From Halorhodospira sp. (lineage in GTDB: Bacteria; Pseudomonadota; Gammaproteobacteria; Nitrococcales; Halorhodospiraceae): a DNA stretch of 39,823 nt. Of the stretch, positions 7,209 to 14,548 are shown piece after piece (within the stretch, counting starts at the first letter, position 1; every line of letters starts with the position of its first letter). Under the pieces are notes generated by a model, which did no database searches, was not told where the DNA came from, and saw only the letters and a list, made by a program, of their open reading frames with translations. The translations under genes and the position numbers were made by a program. Location of the stretch: contig SKYL01000120.1 of the NCBI GenBank assembly GCA_007127935.1, positions 1 through 39,823 on the forward strand, in the 5' to 3' direction.

Positions 7209-8630
7209 ATGGAAGCCACAGCCTGGATCGTGGCCGCCGGAAGCCTGGTGGCGGCCGTTATTGGACCGATCGCCGCCGGCCACGCGCTGCTGACCAAGCG
7301 CGAGCCCCAGGTGGCGGCGGCTTGGATCGCCGTCTCTCTGATGTTCCCGGTGGCAGGCCCCGTTCTCTATTACATCTTCGGCATCAACCGGGTCCGCACC
7401 CGGGCCCGCAAGCTCTTTGCCGAGGAACACATCCACAATGGAACCGGCCCTCATCCGTCGGAGAGCCCGGCAGAGATCGCCCCGGAGTATGCCGAGCAAG
7501 TACGGATCTCCAACGCCGTCACCGGACGTCCGCTGGAAGCGGGCAACCATGTGACCCCCTTGGTGGACGGCGACGAGGCCTTTCCGGCCATGGTGCACGC
7601 CATCGAGTCGGCGGAAGACACCGTTTACCTGGCCACCTACATCTTCGAGTCCAACCGTAGCGGGCGGCAGTTCATCGACGCCCTGGCCGCCGCCCGCTGC
7701 CGCGGTCTCGACGTACGGGTCCTGATCGATGGCGTCGGGGAATTCTACTCCTGGCCCTTGGCGGGCCGGCTGCTGCGGGCGGCGGGCGTTCCCACCGCCC
7801 GCTTTCTGCCGCCGCACCTGATTCCGCCACAGCTCTCCATCAACCTGCGCAACCACCGCAAGATCCTGGTGGTGGACGGACAGATCGCGTTCACCGGCGG
7901 GATGAACCTGGGGGACCGCCACCTGCGGAGCCGCCACCCCGAAGGTGAAGGGGTGGCGGACATGCACTTCCGGTTCGACGGGCCGGTGGCCGGGCAGATC
8001 GAGGCCGTCTTCCTGGAAGACTGGGCCTTCACCACCGGCGATCATAGCGGCCCCGCCCCTCGGGCCAAGCCCCACGAGACGGGCGCAATGTGCCGGACCA
8101 TCACCGACGGACCCAACGAGGATCTGGACTGCTTGGCCATGGTCCTGGTGGGGGCGATCTCGGCGGCACGGCGGGAGATCCAGATCGTTACCCCCTACTT
8201 CCTTCCATCGAGGCCGCTGATCTCGGCCCTTCAGTCGGCCGCGCTGCGCGGGGTGCAAGTCGACATCCTGCTGCCGGAGAAGAACAACCTGCCCTTCGTC
8301 CACTGGGCGTCACGGCATATGTTGGGGGAATTGCTGCGCTGGGGCGTCCGCGTCCACTACCAGCCACCGCCCTTCGTCCATACAAAGCTCTTTGTCGTCG
8401 ATGAGCGGTATGTACAGGTCGGGTCGGCCAACCTGGACCCGCGCAGCCTTCGGCTCAACTTCGAGTTGGCGGTGGAGGTCTACGACCGCGAGCTGGCTGG
8501 CGACCTAGCCCGCCAGTGCCGCAAACGCATCACCCTGTCACGCCCGGTAACCCCCCGGGAGATGCGGGACCGCCCCGGCTGGCAACGCGTCCGAGACGCC
8601 CTCTTTTGGCTGGCTTCGCCGTATTTATAA
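7209..8630 (+). CDS. cls: Cardiolipin synthase, phospholipase D family
   Basis: A 473-residue inner-membrane enzyme of the bacterial Cls type, which condenses two phosphatidylglycerol molecules to cardiolipin and glycerol. Two hydrophobic helices at about residues 5-27 and 36-57 anchor it. The two HKD motifs are intact: His216-Lys218-Asp223 in NHRKILVVDG and His391-Lys393-Asp398 in VHTKLFVVDE, each followed by the GGMN or GSANLDPRS block. Length is close to ClsA (486). It stands alone on the plus strand between irr and a flavoenzyme gene. Distinguishing ClsA from ClsB or ClsC needs comparison, but two N-terminal helices favour ClsA. Confidence 0.94.
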   Translation: MEATAWIVAAGSLVAAVIGPIAAGHALLTKREPQVAAAWIAVSLMFPVAGPVLYYIFGINRVRTRARKLFAEEHIHNGTGPHPSESPAEIAPEYAEQVRISNAVTGRPLEAGNHVTPLVDGDEAFPAMVHAIESAEDTVYLATYIFESNRSGRQFIDALAAARCRGLDVRVLIDGVGEFYSWPLAGRLLRAAGVPTARFLPPHLIPPQLSINLRNHRKILVVDGQIAFTGGMNLGDRHLRSRHPEGEGVADMHFRFDGPVAGQIEAVFLEDWAFTTGDHSGPAPRAKPHETGAMCRTITDGPNEDLDCLAMVLVGAISAARREIQIVTPYFLPSRPLISALQSAALRGVQVDILLPEKNNLPFVHWASRHMLGELLRWGVRVHYQPPPFVHTKLFVVDERYVQVGSANLDPRSLRLNFELAVEVYDRELAGDLARQCRKRITLSRPVTPREMRDRPGWQRVRDALFWLASPYL

Positions 8631-8646
8631 GGGAGCCTGAGAAAAC

Positions 8647-8669
8647 GTAACCGGGGGTGGGGTTACAAT
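8647..8669 (+). promoter_or_regulatory. Small hairpin and -10-like hexamer next to the flavoenzyme start
   Basis: GTAACC (8647-8652) pairs with GGTTAC (8661-8666) around an eight-base G-rich loop. TACAAT (8664-8669) looks like a -10 element and ends seven bases before the ATG at 8677. There is no Shine-Dalgarno sequence between it and the start, so transcription from this hexamer would give a leaderless or nearly leaderless mRNA. No good -35 is visible. Confidence 0.35.
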
Positions 8670-8676
8670 ACCCGCC

Positions 8677-10089
8677 ATGACACACGAAGAGATCGCCACA
8701 CGACTCCAGGAGGCCCTCGGCAAAGACCGGGTGCTCACCGGCGATGAAAACGTCGCCCCATATATGAAGGAGCGGCGCGGCTTTTATCCCGGCCAAGGAC
8801 GCATCGTCGTCCTGCCCGAGAACACCACCCAGGTCAGCGAGGCGATCCGGACCTGCACCGCCACCGGCGCCAAGGTCGTTCCCCAAAGCGGCAACACCGG
8901 TTTGGTGGGGGGCGGCTCGCCCCGCAACGAGACCGAGGTGGTCCTTTCACTGCGGAAGATGAACCGGGTCCGGCGCATCGACGCCGATGACAACACCATG
9001 GTGGCCGAGGCGGGCTGCGTGCTGCGGGATCTTCAAAAGGCGGCCGCCGATATGGACCGCCTGTTCCCCCTCTCGCTCCCCTCGGAGTTCCAGTGCTGCA
9101 TCGGCGGCAATCTCGCCACCAACGCCGGCGGCCTCAACGTAGTCCAGTACGGTAATACCCGGGCGCTGACCCTCGGACTCGAGGTGGTCTTGCCGGACGG
9201 GCGGATTTGGTCCGGCCTGTCGGCGTTGCACAAGGACAACAGCGGCTACGACCTCAAGGACCTCTTCATCGGTTCCGAGGGCACGTTGGGGGTGATCACC
9301 GCCGCCACGCTCCGCCTCTTCCCCCGCCCCCGCCAACGGCGGGTGGCCCTGGTGGCGTTGCGCGACTTGGCGGCGGCGCTGCCCCTGCTGCGCGCCGCCC
9401 AGGCCGAGAGCGGTGACGCGGTGGTGGCCTGCGAGGTTATGGGGGCCGGCGCCGTAGCCATGCCGGTGCGCCACATCCCCGGCTGCACGAACCCCCTCCC
9501 CGGCGCACCGTGGTACCTGTTGCTGGAGTTGGCCACCCCCGATCCGAGGGCCGACTTGGCCGCCGCCCTGGACGCGGCACTGGAGACGGCACGGCGGACC
9601 GGCGGCATGAAAGGCGCGGAGGTGGCCGAGGATGAGCGCGGGGGCGCCGCGCTGTGGCGGCTGCGCACCTGCATCCCCGGCACCCAGGGCCACGAGGGCG
9701 CCAGCATCAAACACGATATCTCCGTCCCGGTCCACCAACTACCCACCTTTGTGGAGGCGGCCCTGGCGGCGGTGGCCGCCGAAGACCCAACGGTCCGCCC
9801 GTGCGTCTTCGGGCATGTGGGCGATGGCAACCTCCACTTCAATCTGACGCAGCCTGAGGGGTGGGAGGCCGACGCCTTCATGGAGCGGCGCCCCCGTTTC
9901 AACCAGTTGATCCACGATCTCGTCATGCGTTTCGACGGCTCCGTGGCCGCCGAACACGGCGTGGGCCAGATCAAGGGCGAGGAGATGCGACGGCGGCGGG
10001 ACCCGGTGGCCCACGATCTGATGCGGCGGATCAAAACCGCCCTGGACCCCGACGACCTCATGAACCCTGGCAAGGTGGTCCTTGGCTGA
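8677..10089 (+). CDS. FAD-linked D-2-hydroxyglutarate/D-lactate dehydrogenase-type oxidase
   Basis: A 470-residue flavoprotein of the vanillyl-alcohol-oxidase superfamily. The N-terminal FAD domain carries VVPQSGNTGLVGGGSPR and GGNLATNAGGLNVVQYGNTR. The C-terminal oxidase domain carries FGHVGDGNLHFN and AAEHGVGQIKGEEMRRR, and the protein ends DPDDLMNPGKVV. These features match bacterial D-2-hydroxyglutarate dehydrogenase, which oxidises the D-2-hydroxyglutarate made by SerA to 2-oxoglutarate. D-lactate dehydrogenase and GlcD-type glycolate oxidase are close relatives and cannot be excluded. No glcE or glcF partner is adjacent, which favours a stand-alone dehydrogenase. Its end overlaps the mlaA start by eight bases. 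Confidence 0.88.
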   Translation: MTHEEIATRLQEALGKDRVLTGDENVAPYMKERRGFYPGQGRIVVLPENTTQVSEAIRTCTATGAKVVPQSGNTGLVGGGSPRNETEVVLSLRKMNRVRRIDADDNTMVAEAGCVLRDLQKAAADMDRLFPLSLPSEFQCCIGGNLATNAGGLNVVQYGNTRALTLGLEVVLPDGRIWSGLSALHKDNSGYDLKDLFIGSEGTLGVITAATLRLFPRPRQRRVALVALRDLAAALPLLRAAQAESGDAVVACEVMGAGAVAMPVRHIPGCTNPLPGAPWYLLLELATPDPRADLAAALDAALETARRTGGMKGAEVAEDERGGAALWRLRTCIPGTQGHEGASIKHDISVPVHQLPTFVEAALAAVAAEDPTVRPCVFGHVGDGNLHFNLTQPEGWEADAFMERRPRFNQLIHDLVMRFDGSVAAEHGVGQIKGEEMRRRRDPVAHDLMRRIKTALDPDDLMNPGKVVLG

Positions 10090-10909
10090 GCACCGGAACG
10101 TCCGGCGCTTCCGGGTGGGCGCCACCTTGGCGCTGGCGTTTCTGTTGGGCGGCTGTGCTTCATCTGAGAAAGCGCCTGCGGATGACGTTTGGGAAGAGAC
10201 CCACTGGGATGACGACGGCTGGGGAGACGACGGTGGCACCTACGACCCATGGGAGCCGATGAACCGCACCGTCTTCGCCTTCAACGACTTCGCCGACACT
10301 TACGCCATCCGCCCGGTGGCCGTGGTCTACCGAGACAAGGTACCGGCGGGCGCACGGCGCAGCCTGCGCAATTTCGTGCGCAACCTCGGCGAACCGTTCA
10401 ACGCCGGCACCAACTACCTGCGTGGACGCGGCCAGGCCGGCACCACCAACGTCATGCGCTTCTTCATCAACACCACCTTCGGCATCTTCGGGCTGTTCGA
10501 CGTCGCCTCCGCCGCCGGTTTGGAGCGAGAACCCTCAGACCTCGGCCTGACCCTCGGTACGTGGCGGGTGCCGGAGGGGCCATACCTGGTACTCCCCCTC
10601 CTCGGCCCCAGCACCGTTCGCGACACCACCGGCCTCGGCGGCCAGTACGTCACTCGGCAGCAGCATAGCCCTTACTACTGGGTCGGTGCCGGCACCCCCT
10701 ACTGGATCGCCGCCGCCGCGGTCGCCGGCCTCGACACCCGGGCGGAACTGCTCTCCCTGGACGAGATCATCGAAGAGACCGGCGCCGACCCTTACATCTT
10801 CATGCGCGAGTCTTACCTGCAGCACCGCCGGGGGCAACTGGGCCGGGACAACGGGTGGGACGACGATTGGGATGACGGCTGGGGCGATGACGGCGGGGAG
10901 TGGGAGTGA
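10082..10909 (+). CDS. mlaA: MlaA/VacJ outer-membrane lipoprotein with acidic Trp-Gly-Asp ends
   Basis: A 275-residue lipoprotein; the lipobox LLGGC places the lipidated Cys at residue 25. The MlaA core is clear: DPWEPMNRTVFAFND, FVRNLGEPFNAGTNYL, RFFINTTFGIFGLFDVAS, and GLTLGTWRVPEGPYLVLPLLGPSTVRD. MlaA removes mislocalised phospholipids from the outer leaflet and passes them to MlaC and MlaFEDB; no other mla gene is in the window. The start is TTG (10082) inside the preceding gene, with AAGGTGG just upstream; a later GTG would remove the basic N-region of the signal peptide. Odd point: the octapeptide DGWGDDGG occurs at 45-52, just before the MlaA core, and again at 265-272 at the extreme C-terminus. 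Confidence 0.93.
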   Translation: MAEHRNVRRFRVGATLALAFLLGGCASSEKAPADDVWEETHWDDDGWGDDGGTYDPWEPMNRTVFAFNDFADTYAIRPVAVVYRDKVPAGARRSLRNFVRNLGEPFNAGTNYLRGRGQAGTTNVMRFFINTTFGIFGLFDVASAAGLEREPSDLGLTLGTWRVPEGPYLVLPLLGPSTVRDTTGLGGQYVTRQQHSPYYWVGAGTPYWIAAAAVAGLDTRAELLSLDEIIEETGADPYIFMRESYLQHRRGQLGRDNGWDDDWDDGWGDDGGEWE

Positions 10910-10935
10910 TGAACAGAGGGCCCACCCCCATGGTC

Positions 10936-10963
10936 TAAACTTTCATAGCGTCAATGCCGATAT
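10936..10963 (+). promoter_or_regulatory. FliA (sigma-28)-like promoter
   Basis: TAAACTTT (10936-10943) and GCCGATAT (10956-10963) match the flagellar sigma-28 consensus TAAAGTTT-N11-GCCGATAA at 7 of 8 positions each, with a 12-base instead of 11-base spacer. GCCGATAT ends seven bases before the ATG at 10971, so transcription would begin at or next to the start codon. This ties the following small gene to the flagellar regulon by inference. Confidence 0.55.
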
Positions 10964-10970
10964 CATTCAT

Positions 10971-11231
10971 ATGTTTAACGTGCCCACCATCCGCGACGCG
11001 GCCCGTAACGCCCCGATCCGGCGGCGGGAGGACGTTGTGGCGGTGGAGCCGACCAAACCGTACCCACGCATCGAGCCGTCCGCCCACGGGGACGACGAGC
11101 CGAAACGCCCAGCGGCGGTGGAGGAGCGCCTCCGGCGCCGCCGCCAGCCAGCCCCCGAGGCCCGGGGCCAGCAAGAAGTCACCAACGAAGACACCGGCAA
11201 CCGCCCCGGTCGCATCGACGAATTCGCCTGA
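10971..11231 (+). CDS. Small Arg/Pro-rich protein, possibly flagellum-coexpressed
   Basis: An 86-residue protein I do not recognise with confidence. It begins MFNVPTIRDAARNAPIRRRED, has a central helix-prone basic run (AAVEERLRRRRQPAPEARG) and ends NRPGRIDEFA. No membrane segment or signal peptide is seen; it is likely disordered. Coding is supported by strong G/C preference at third codon positions across the frame. There is no Shine-Dalgarno sequence; instead a FliA-like promoter ends seven bases upstream, suggesting a leaderless transcript. I recall small proteins with a similar IDEFA/IDEYA-type end in other gammaproteobacteria, but cannot verify this. It converges on the RNA ligase gene with a seven-base gap. 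Function unknown. Confidence 0.65.
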   Translation: MFNVPTIRDAARNAPIRRREDVVAVEPTKPYPRIEPSAHGDDEPKRPAAVEERLRRRRQPAPEARGQQEVTNEDTGNRPGRIDEFA

Positions 11232-11238
11232 GTGTGAC

Positions 11239-12357
11239 TCAGTCGTACACCTGCCCCCCGCTGAGGAAGTTGGCCAACAGGCCGCTGGTGCGCGGAAAGA
11301 TCCGCTCGAAGGTCAACACCCAGTAACCGTCGTCCTCCCGTTCCAAGGCGAAGCCCCGGGCATGGATGGTGCCGCGCGACGCCCGCCCCAGGTGCTCCAT
11401 GAAACGCTCGGCGTTCTCCCGACCCCGGAAGCGGCAGCGGAACGGATGGGCCACCTTGTGTTTCTCCCGATACCCGCGCACCGCCCCTAAGAGCGGGTCG
11501 AGGAACGCGGCGCCCAGGCGCTCGCGCAGCCCCTCACGGTCCAATTCCGGCGACTCTTCCAAGATCAGCGCCAACCGCAACAGGCGATTGGTGAAGTACT
11601 CCGGCGGCAACTCCATCAGGCCGTCGGCCATCACCGAGATGTCCTGGATCACCGAGGCGGGCGTAACGTACTTGGCACGCTTCTGGCGGTTGCTCTCTTC
11701 CTTCAACACGACCCCTTCCACCCCTCGGGCGTCCAACCCATCCAGTACCGCCCGCAATACCGAAGGTTGATCGGGGCGGAACCGGCCGTGGGCGGGAACC
11801 GTGGGCAACCCATGCCGGCGACAGGTCTCGTATCGTGCCTCCACCGGGATGAACCCCGGACGGCCCATGCGCATCAGGTCAAAGACGAACAGGACCACGT
11901 CATCGTCAATCCCCGGCGGGTGGCCTTCCAGGTAGGGGTTGCCCGGCCCGGCCACCTCGGCGCAAACGATCAGATCGGGCTCGATGTCGAAGAGGGCCGG
12001 ATCGATGAGGTCCGGCAACCGGTCGGTGGTAAAGGGGCAGACAAACCCGCCCCGGGAGAGCGCCAACCCCTCGCCCCGGTGGCGAAAGATGCGGACGTTG
12101 TAACCGTCCACCTTCTCTTCCACATGGAATGGCGCTTCAAAGTGATGGCGCAGTCCGGTCTCCAGGTTCAACACTCGGCCGATGGGAGGGTACCCCGGCA
12201 CGATATCGCCGCCGAAACGCGCGGTGCCGCGGGAAAGGCCGCGAAACGGGTCGGACAGACGGACATACTCCAAGGCACCGAAGGCCTCCCGCTGCGCCTT
12301 CCCCCGCGCCAGCGCCTCGTCGATGATCGCACCACAGCCCTCCGCCCCATCATCCAT
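11239..12357 (-). CDS. ATP-dependent RNA ligase, Rnl3-like (archaeal Pab1020 type)
   Basis: A 372-residue nucleotidyltransferase. Motif I is EEKVDGYNVRI with the predicted AMP-accepting Lys82; motif III is CAEVAGPGNPY; IIIa VVLFVFDLMR; IV GVEGVVLKEES; and V RAKYVTP. Motif order and the roughly 130-residue helical C-terminus fit the Rnl3 family of Pyrococcus and Methanothermobacter, homodimeric ligases that join 5'-phosphate to 3'-OH RNA ends. DNA-ligase features (OB fold motif VI) are not seen. The ATG at 12357 follows GGGGAGG closely; the open frame extends 38 codons upstream into the DUF4202 gene, and I reject that extension. It begins 14 bases after the DUF4202 stop, so the two form an operon. 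Substrate unknown. Confidence 0.85.
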   Translation of the reverse strand: MDDGAEGCGAIIDEALARGKAQREAFGALEYVRLSDPFRGLSRGTARFGGDIVPGYPPIGRVLNLETGLRHHFEAPFHVEEKVDGYNVRIFRHRGEGLALSRGGFVCPFTTDRLPDLIDPALFDIEPDLIVCAEVAGPGNPYLEGHPPGIDDDVVLFVFDLMRMGRPGFIPVEARYETCRRHGLPTVPAHGRFRPDQPSVLRAVLDGLDARGVEGVVLKEESNRQKRAKYVTPASVIQDISVMADGLMELPPEYFTNRLLRLALILEESPELDREGLRERLGAAFLDPLLGAVRGYREKHKVAHPFRCRFRGRENAERFMEHLGRASRGTIHARGFALEREDDGYWVLTFERIFPRTSGLLANFLSGGQVYD

Positions 12358-12371
12358 GGCCTCCCCGGCGC

Positions 12372-12989
12372 TCAGCCGGCCTCCAGCGCCTGATGGACCA
12401 CTGCCCGGATCTCCTCGGGCAGGTGCTGTGCCAGGGCGGCGGCGTGGGCCTGCTCCGACATTTTCCGCCACGTCTTGCGAATGATGCCCAGCAGCTTCTC
12501 CTCATCATGCTTATGGCCGTGTTCGGCGACGAAATCGGCCAAATAGTGCCGCAGGAAGACCAGGCAGGCCACATCCTCCAGCAGTTGCGCCTCGGGATCG
12601 CTCTTGATGCCCTCCTTGCGCTGCAGCTTGCCCACGTGCTCGATCTCCCTCGAATCGTAGCCGCGCTCGGCCATCAACCCGCCGGTGACCTCAGCGTGGT
12701 ATCGCGCCAAGTCGGTGCGCCAGCGGCGATAGCCAGCCCGGCCCTCCGGATAGTCGCCGCGAGGGACGGTCCACCGGCGGATATGTTGAGCGCGGACGGC
12801 GATACGAACCAACTCCCCACTACCGGGGGCGAATGCCTCCAGCATACGGCTCATCCGCTGACCGTAGAGTAACGCGCGGGGTACTTCCTGGCCGCTCTCC
12901 GGATCGGTCTCTAATACCGGGTCTTCGCGGTTGGCGGCATCAATAGCATCCAGAACAGATTGCAGGCGGCTGGCTTCGGTGATGGTCAT
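12372..12989 (-). CDS. DUF4202 family protein
   Basis: A 205-residue cytoplasmic protein matching DUF4202: LLYGQRMSRML, RAQHIRRWTVPRGDYPEGRAG, YRRWRTDLARYHAEV, LEDVACLVFLRHYLADF and IIRKTWRKMS. It is all-helical with conserved polar residues His69, His98, Glu138 and Asp139. These could form an HD-like metal site, but the classical His-Asp doublet is absent (His98 is followed by Ala), so phosphohydrolase activity is only inference. The ATG is preceded by GGGAG. It heads a two-gene operon with the Rnl3-like ligase, which suggests a role in RNA end processing or repair. No biochemical function for this family is known to me. Confidence 0.85.
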   Translation of the reverse strand: MTITEASRLQSVLDAIDAANREDPVLETDPESGQEVPRALLYGQRMSRMLEAFAPGSGELVRIAVRAQHIRRWTVPRGDYPEGRAGYRRWRTDLARYHAEVTGGLMAERGYDSREIEHVGKLQRKEGIKSDPEAQLLEDVACLVFLRHYLADFVAEHGHKHDEEKLLGIIRKTWRKMSEQAHAAALAQHLPEEIRAVVHQALEAG

Positions 12990-13025
12990 GGATCTCCCAC
13001 GGGTTTAACGGCACATGGAGCGCCC

Positions 13026-13053
13026 ATCGTAGCCCACGGTTAGAATTGTTCAA
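13026..13053 (-). promoter_or_regulatory. Candidate sigma-70 promoter of the DUF4202-RNA ligase operon
   Basis: On the minus strand TTGAAC (complement 13048-13053) and TACGAT (complement 13026-13031) are separated by 16 bases, giving a plausible sigma-70 promoter with a leader of about 30 bases before the DUF4202 ATG. It is located just downstream of the chemoreceptor stop, so the operon need not depend on read-through. Confidence 0.4.
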
Positions 13054-13069
13054 AGAACCGAGCTTCTGA

Positions 13070-14245
13070 TCAGACGTGAAAGCGTTCCATAAGCCCGTGT
13101 AGCCGGGAAGAGAGACGGGCCAATTCCCCGGCGGCATCGGCGATCTGTCGGGAGCCGGACGCCGTCTCGTCGGCCACCTGTTGGCTGCTCGTGATGTTGC
13201 GATTGATCTCCTCGGCCACTTGGCTCTGCTCCTCGGCGGCCGACGCGATCTGGGCGTTCATGTCATTGATCTTGGAGACCGATCCGGCAATGGTGGCCAG
13301 GTTCTCCGCCGCCTCCTCCACCTGTTCGGCGCACCTCTCGGCACCACTCCGGGCCCCATCCATGGCCGTCACCGCCTCCCGGGCACCCCCCTGGAGCCGC
13401 TCGATCATGCTCTGGATCTCCTGGGTGGAGTGCTGGGTACGCGAGGCCAGCGTATGCACCTCCTCCGCCACCACCGCGAAGCCCCGCCCCTGCTCGCCGG
13501 CGCGCGCGGCCTCAATGGCGGCATTGAGGGCCAGCATATTGGTCTGCTCCGCGATCTCCCGGATCACGTCGAGGACGACGCCGATCCCCTCCACTTCCTC
13601 ATCCAACTTGCGGATCACGCCACCACCGGCCTCCACTTGGCCGACCAGGTTCTCGATCCCACCGATGGCCTCCGTGGCCACCAGCGCGCCGCCCCGGGCT
13701 TCGTCATTGGCGATGCCGCTCTGCTCCGCGGCCGAGGCGGCGCTCTGGGCAATCTCCTGGACGGAGGCGGCCATCTGGTTCATGGCGGCGGCCACCTGTT
13801 CGATATTGTCGCGCTGCTCATCGACGCCGCTCTGGGTCTGCCCGGCGGTGGCGGAGAGTTGCTCCGCCGCCGACGCCAACTGGGTGGTCACGCCGGCGAT
13901 CTCATTGAGCATCTCCCGGAGTTGATCCCGCATCTCGTTGAAGCTGTCCCCGATCGACCCGACCAGATCGTGGCTCTCCAGGTTGCAGCGGACCGTCAAA
14001 TCGTTCTCCCGAATGGCGTTGGCGGCCATCGAGATCTGCTTCAGCTTCCGCAACAACACCAGGTTGACCAGTTGATAGTTGGAGAACCCTAGTACGGGGG
14101 CCAGTAGGATCACCAGCGGCACCCACACCAACGGTCCGGGGCTCCACGCCGTCACCCATTGGGCCACGAACGGCAGCAGAAGGCCGAGCATCAACCAGAA
14201 GATGATGGAGATCAACAAAAGGTTGCGGAGGATACTGGGCTTCAT
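13070..14245 (-). CDS. Methyl-accepting chemotaxis protein without a periplasmic sensor
   Basis: A 391-residue chemoreceptor-like protein. Two membrane helices occupy about residues 8-32 and 39-61 with only a few residues between them, so there is no room for a periplasmic ligand domain. A HAMP-like linker (LRKLKQISMAANAIRENDLTVRC) follows, then a coiled coil with the tip EIAEQTNMLALNAAIEAARA and VVAEEVHTLASRTQ. The protein ends MERFHV with no CheR-tethering pentapeptide. It may read a membrane or cytoplasmic signal or work with a partner. The ATG at 14243-14245 is chosen; an in-frame GTG six codons upstream is a fair alternative. A perfect palindrome covers the start region. Confidence 0.9.
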   Translation of the reverse strand: MKPSILRNLLLISIIFWLMLGLLLPFVAQWVTAWSPGPLVWVPLVILLAPVLGFSNYQLVNLVLLRKLKQISMAANAIRENDLTVRCNLESHDLVGSIGDSFNEMRDQLREMLNEIAGVTTQLASAAEQLSATAGQTQSGVDEQRDNIEQVAAAMNQMAASVQEIAQSAASAAEQSGIANDEARGGALVATEAIGGIENLVGQVEAGGGVIRKLDEEVEGIGVVLDVIREIAEQTNMLALNAAIEAARAGEQGRGFAVVAEEVHTLASRTQHSTQEIQSMIERLQGGAREAVTAMDGARSGAERCAEQVEEAAENLATIAGSVSKINDMNAQIASAAEEQSQVAEEINRNITSSQQVADETASGSRQIADAAGELARLSSRLHGLMERFHV

Positions 14246-14259
14246 AGAGTTCACTCTAT
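14244..14259. promoter_or_regulatory. 16-base palindrome over the chemoreceptor start codon
   Basis: ATAGAGT-TC-ACTCTAT is a perfect inverted repeat with 7-base arms covering the second and first bases of the start codon and its ribosome-binding region. It could be an operator or a translation-blocking hairpin (GAG and the AUG would be paired). No known factor is identified. Confidence 0.35.
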
Positions 14260-14548
14260 CCACTGGCCCTACGCCGGGGGGCGGACCATACCCAATGTTT
14301 GCAGCATGGTGCCGGCGTCGCGGCCTTCACCGGGAATAAGTATATATGGAAACTTTGGGTTCCTCGTTTGTACAGGGAACTTGTCATAGAGCAAATACCC
14401 AAGGGTGGTTATCCTCCGCTGTTGGCGCCTACCCCATAAGTGGTACCCCCGCCCGCTGGCTGTCGACCCGAACGATTTCCCGTTCCGCTAGAATGTATAT
14501 TGCGTATTCGATGGCGCATGCATACCTCAACGGCAACCTGGAGCCCGC
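14260..14548. other. 289-base divergent intergenic region with no gene
   Basis: No coding frame or RNA gene is convincing here. It is AT-richer than its surroundings. It holds a direct repeat ATACCCAA (14288-14295 and 14395-14402), an inverted repeat GTTCC/GGAAC with a 12-base loop (14359-14380), an AT stretch around 14339-14348 (AGTATATATG), and TAGAAT (14489-14494), a possible -10 for the diguanylate cyclase gene. GGAG eight bases before 14549 is the ribosome-binding site. No known riboswitch motif was recognised. Confidence 0.5.

Noticed and set aside
11239..12471. Longer RNA ligase starting at 12471
   Set aside because: The extra 38 residues overlap the DUF4202 coding end, are Gly/Pro/Arg-rich without family match, and a GGGGAGG precedes the ATG at 12357.
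14264..14548. c-di-GMP riboswitch before the diguanylate cyclase gene
   Set aside because: The region lacks the conserved GEMM core and tetraloop-receptor sequences, so no riboswitch is called.
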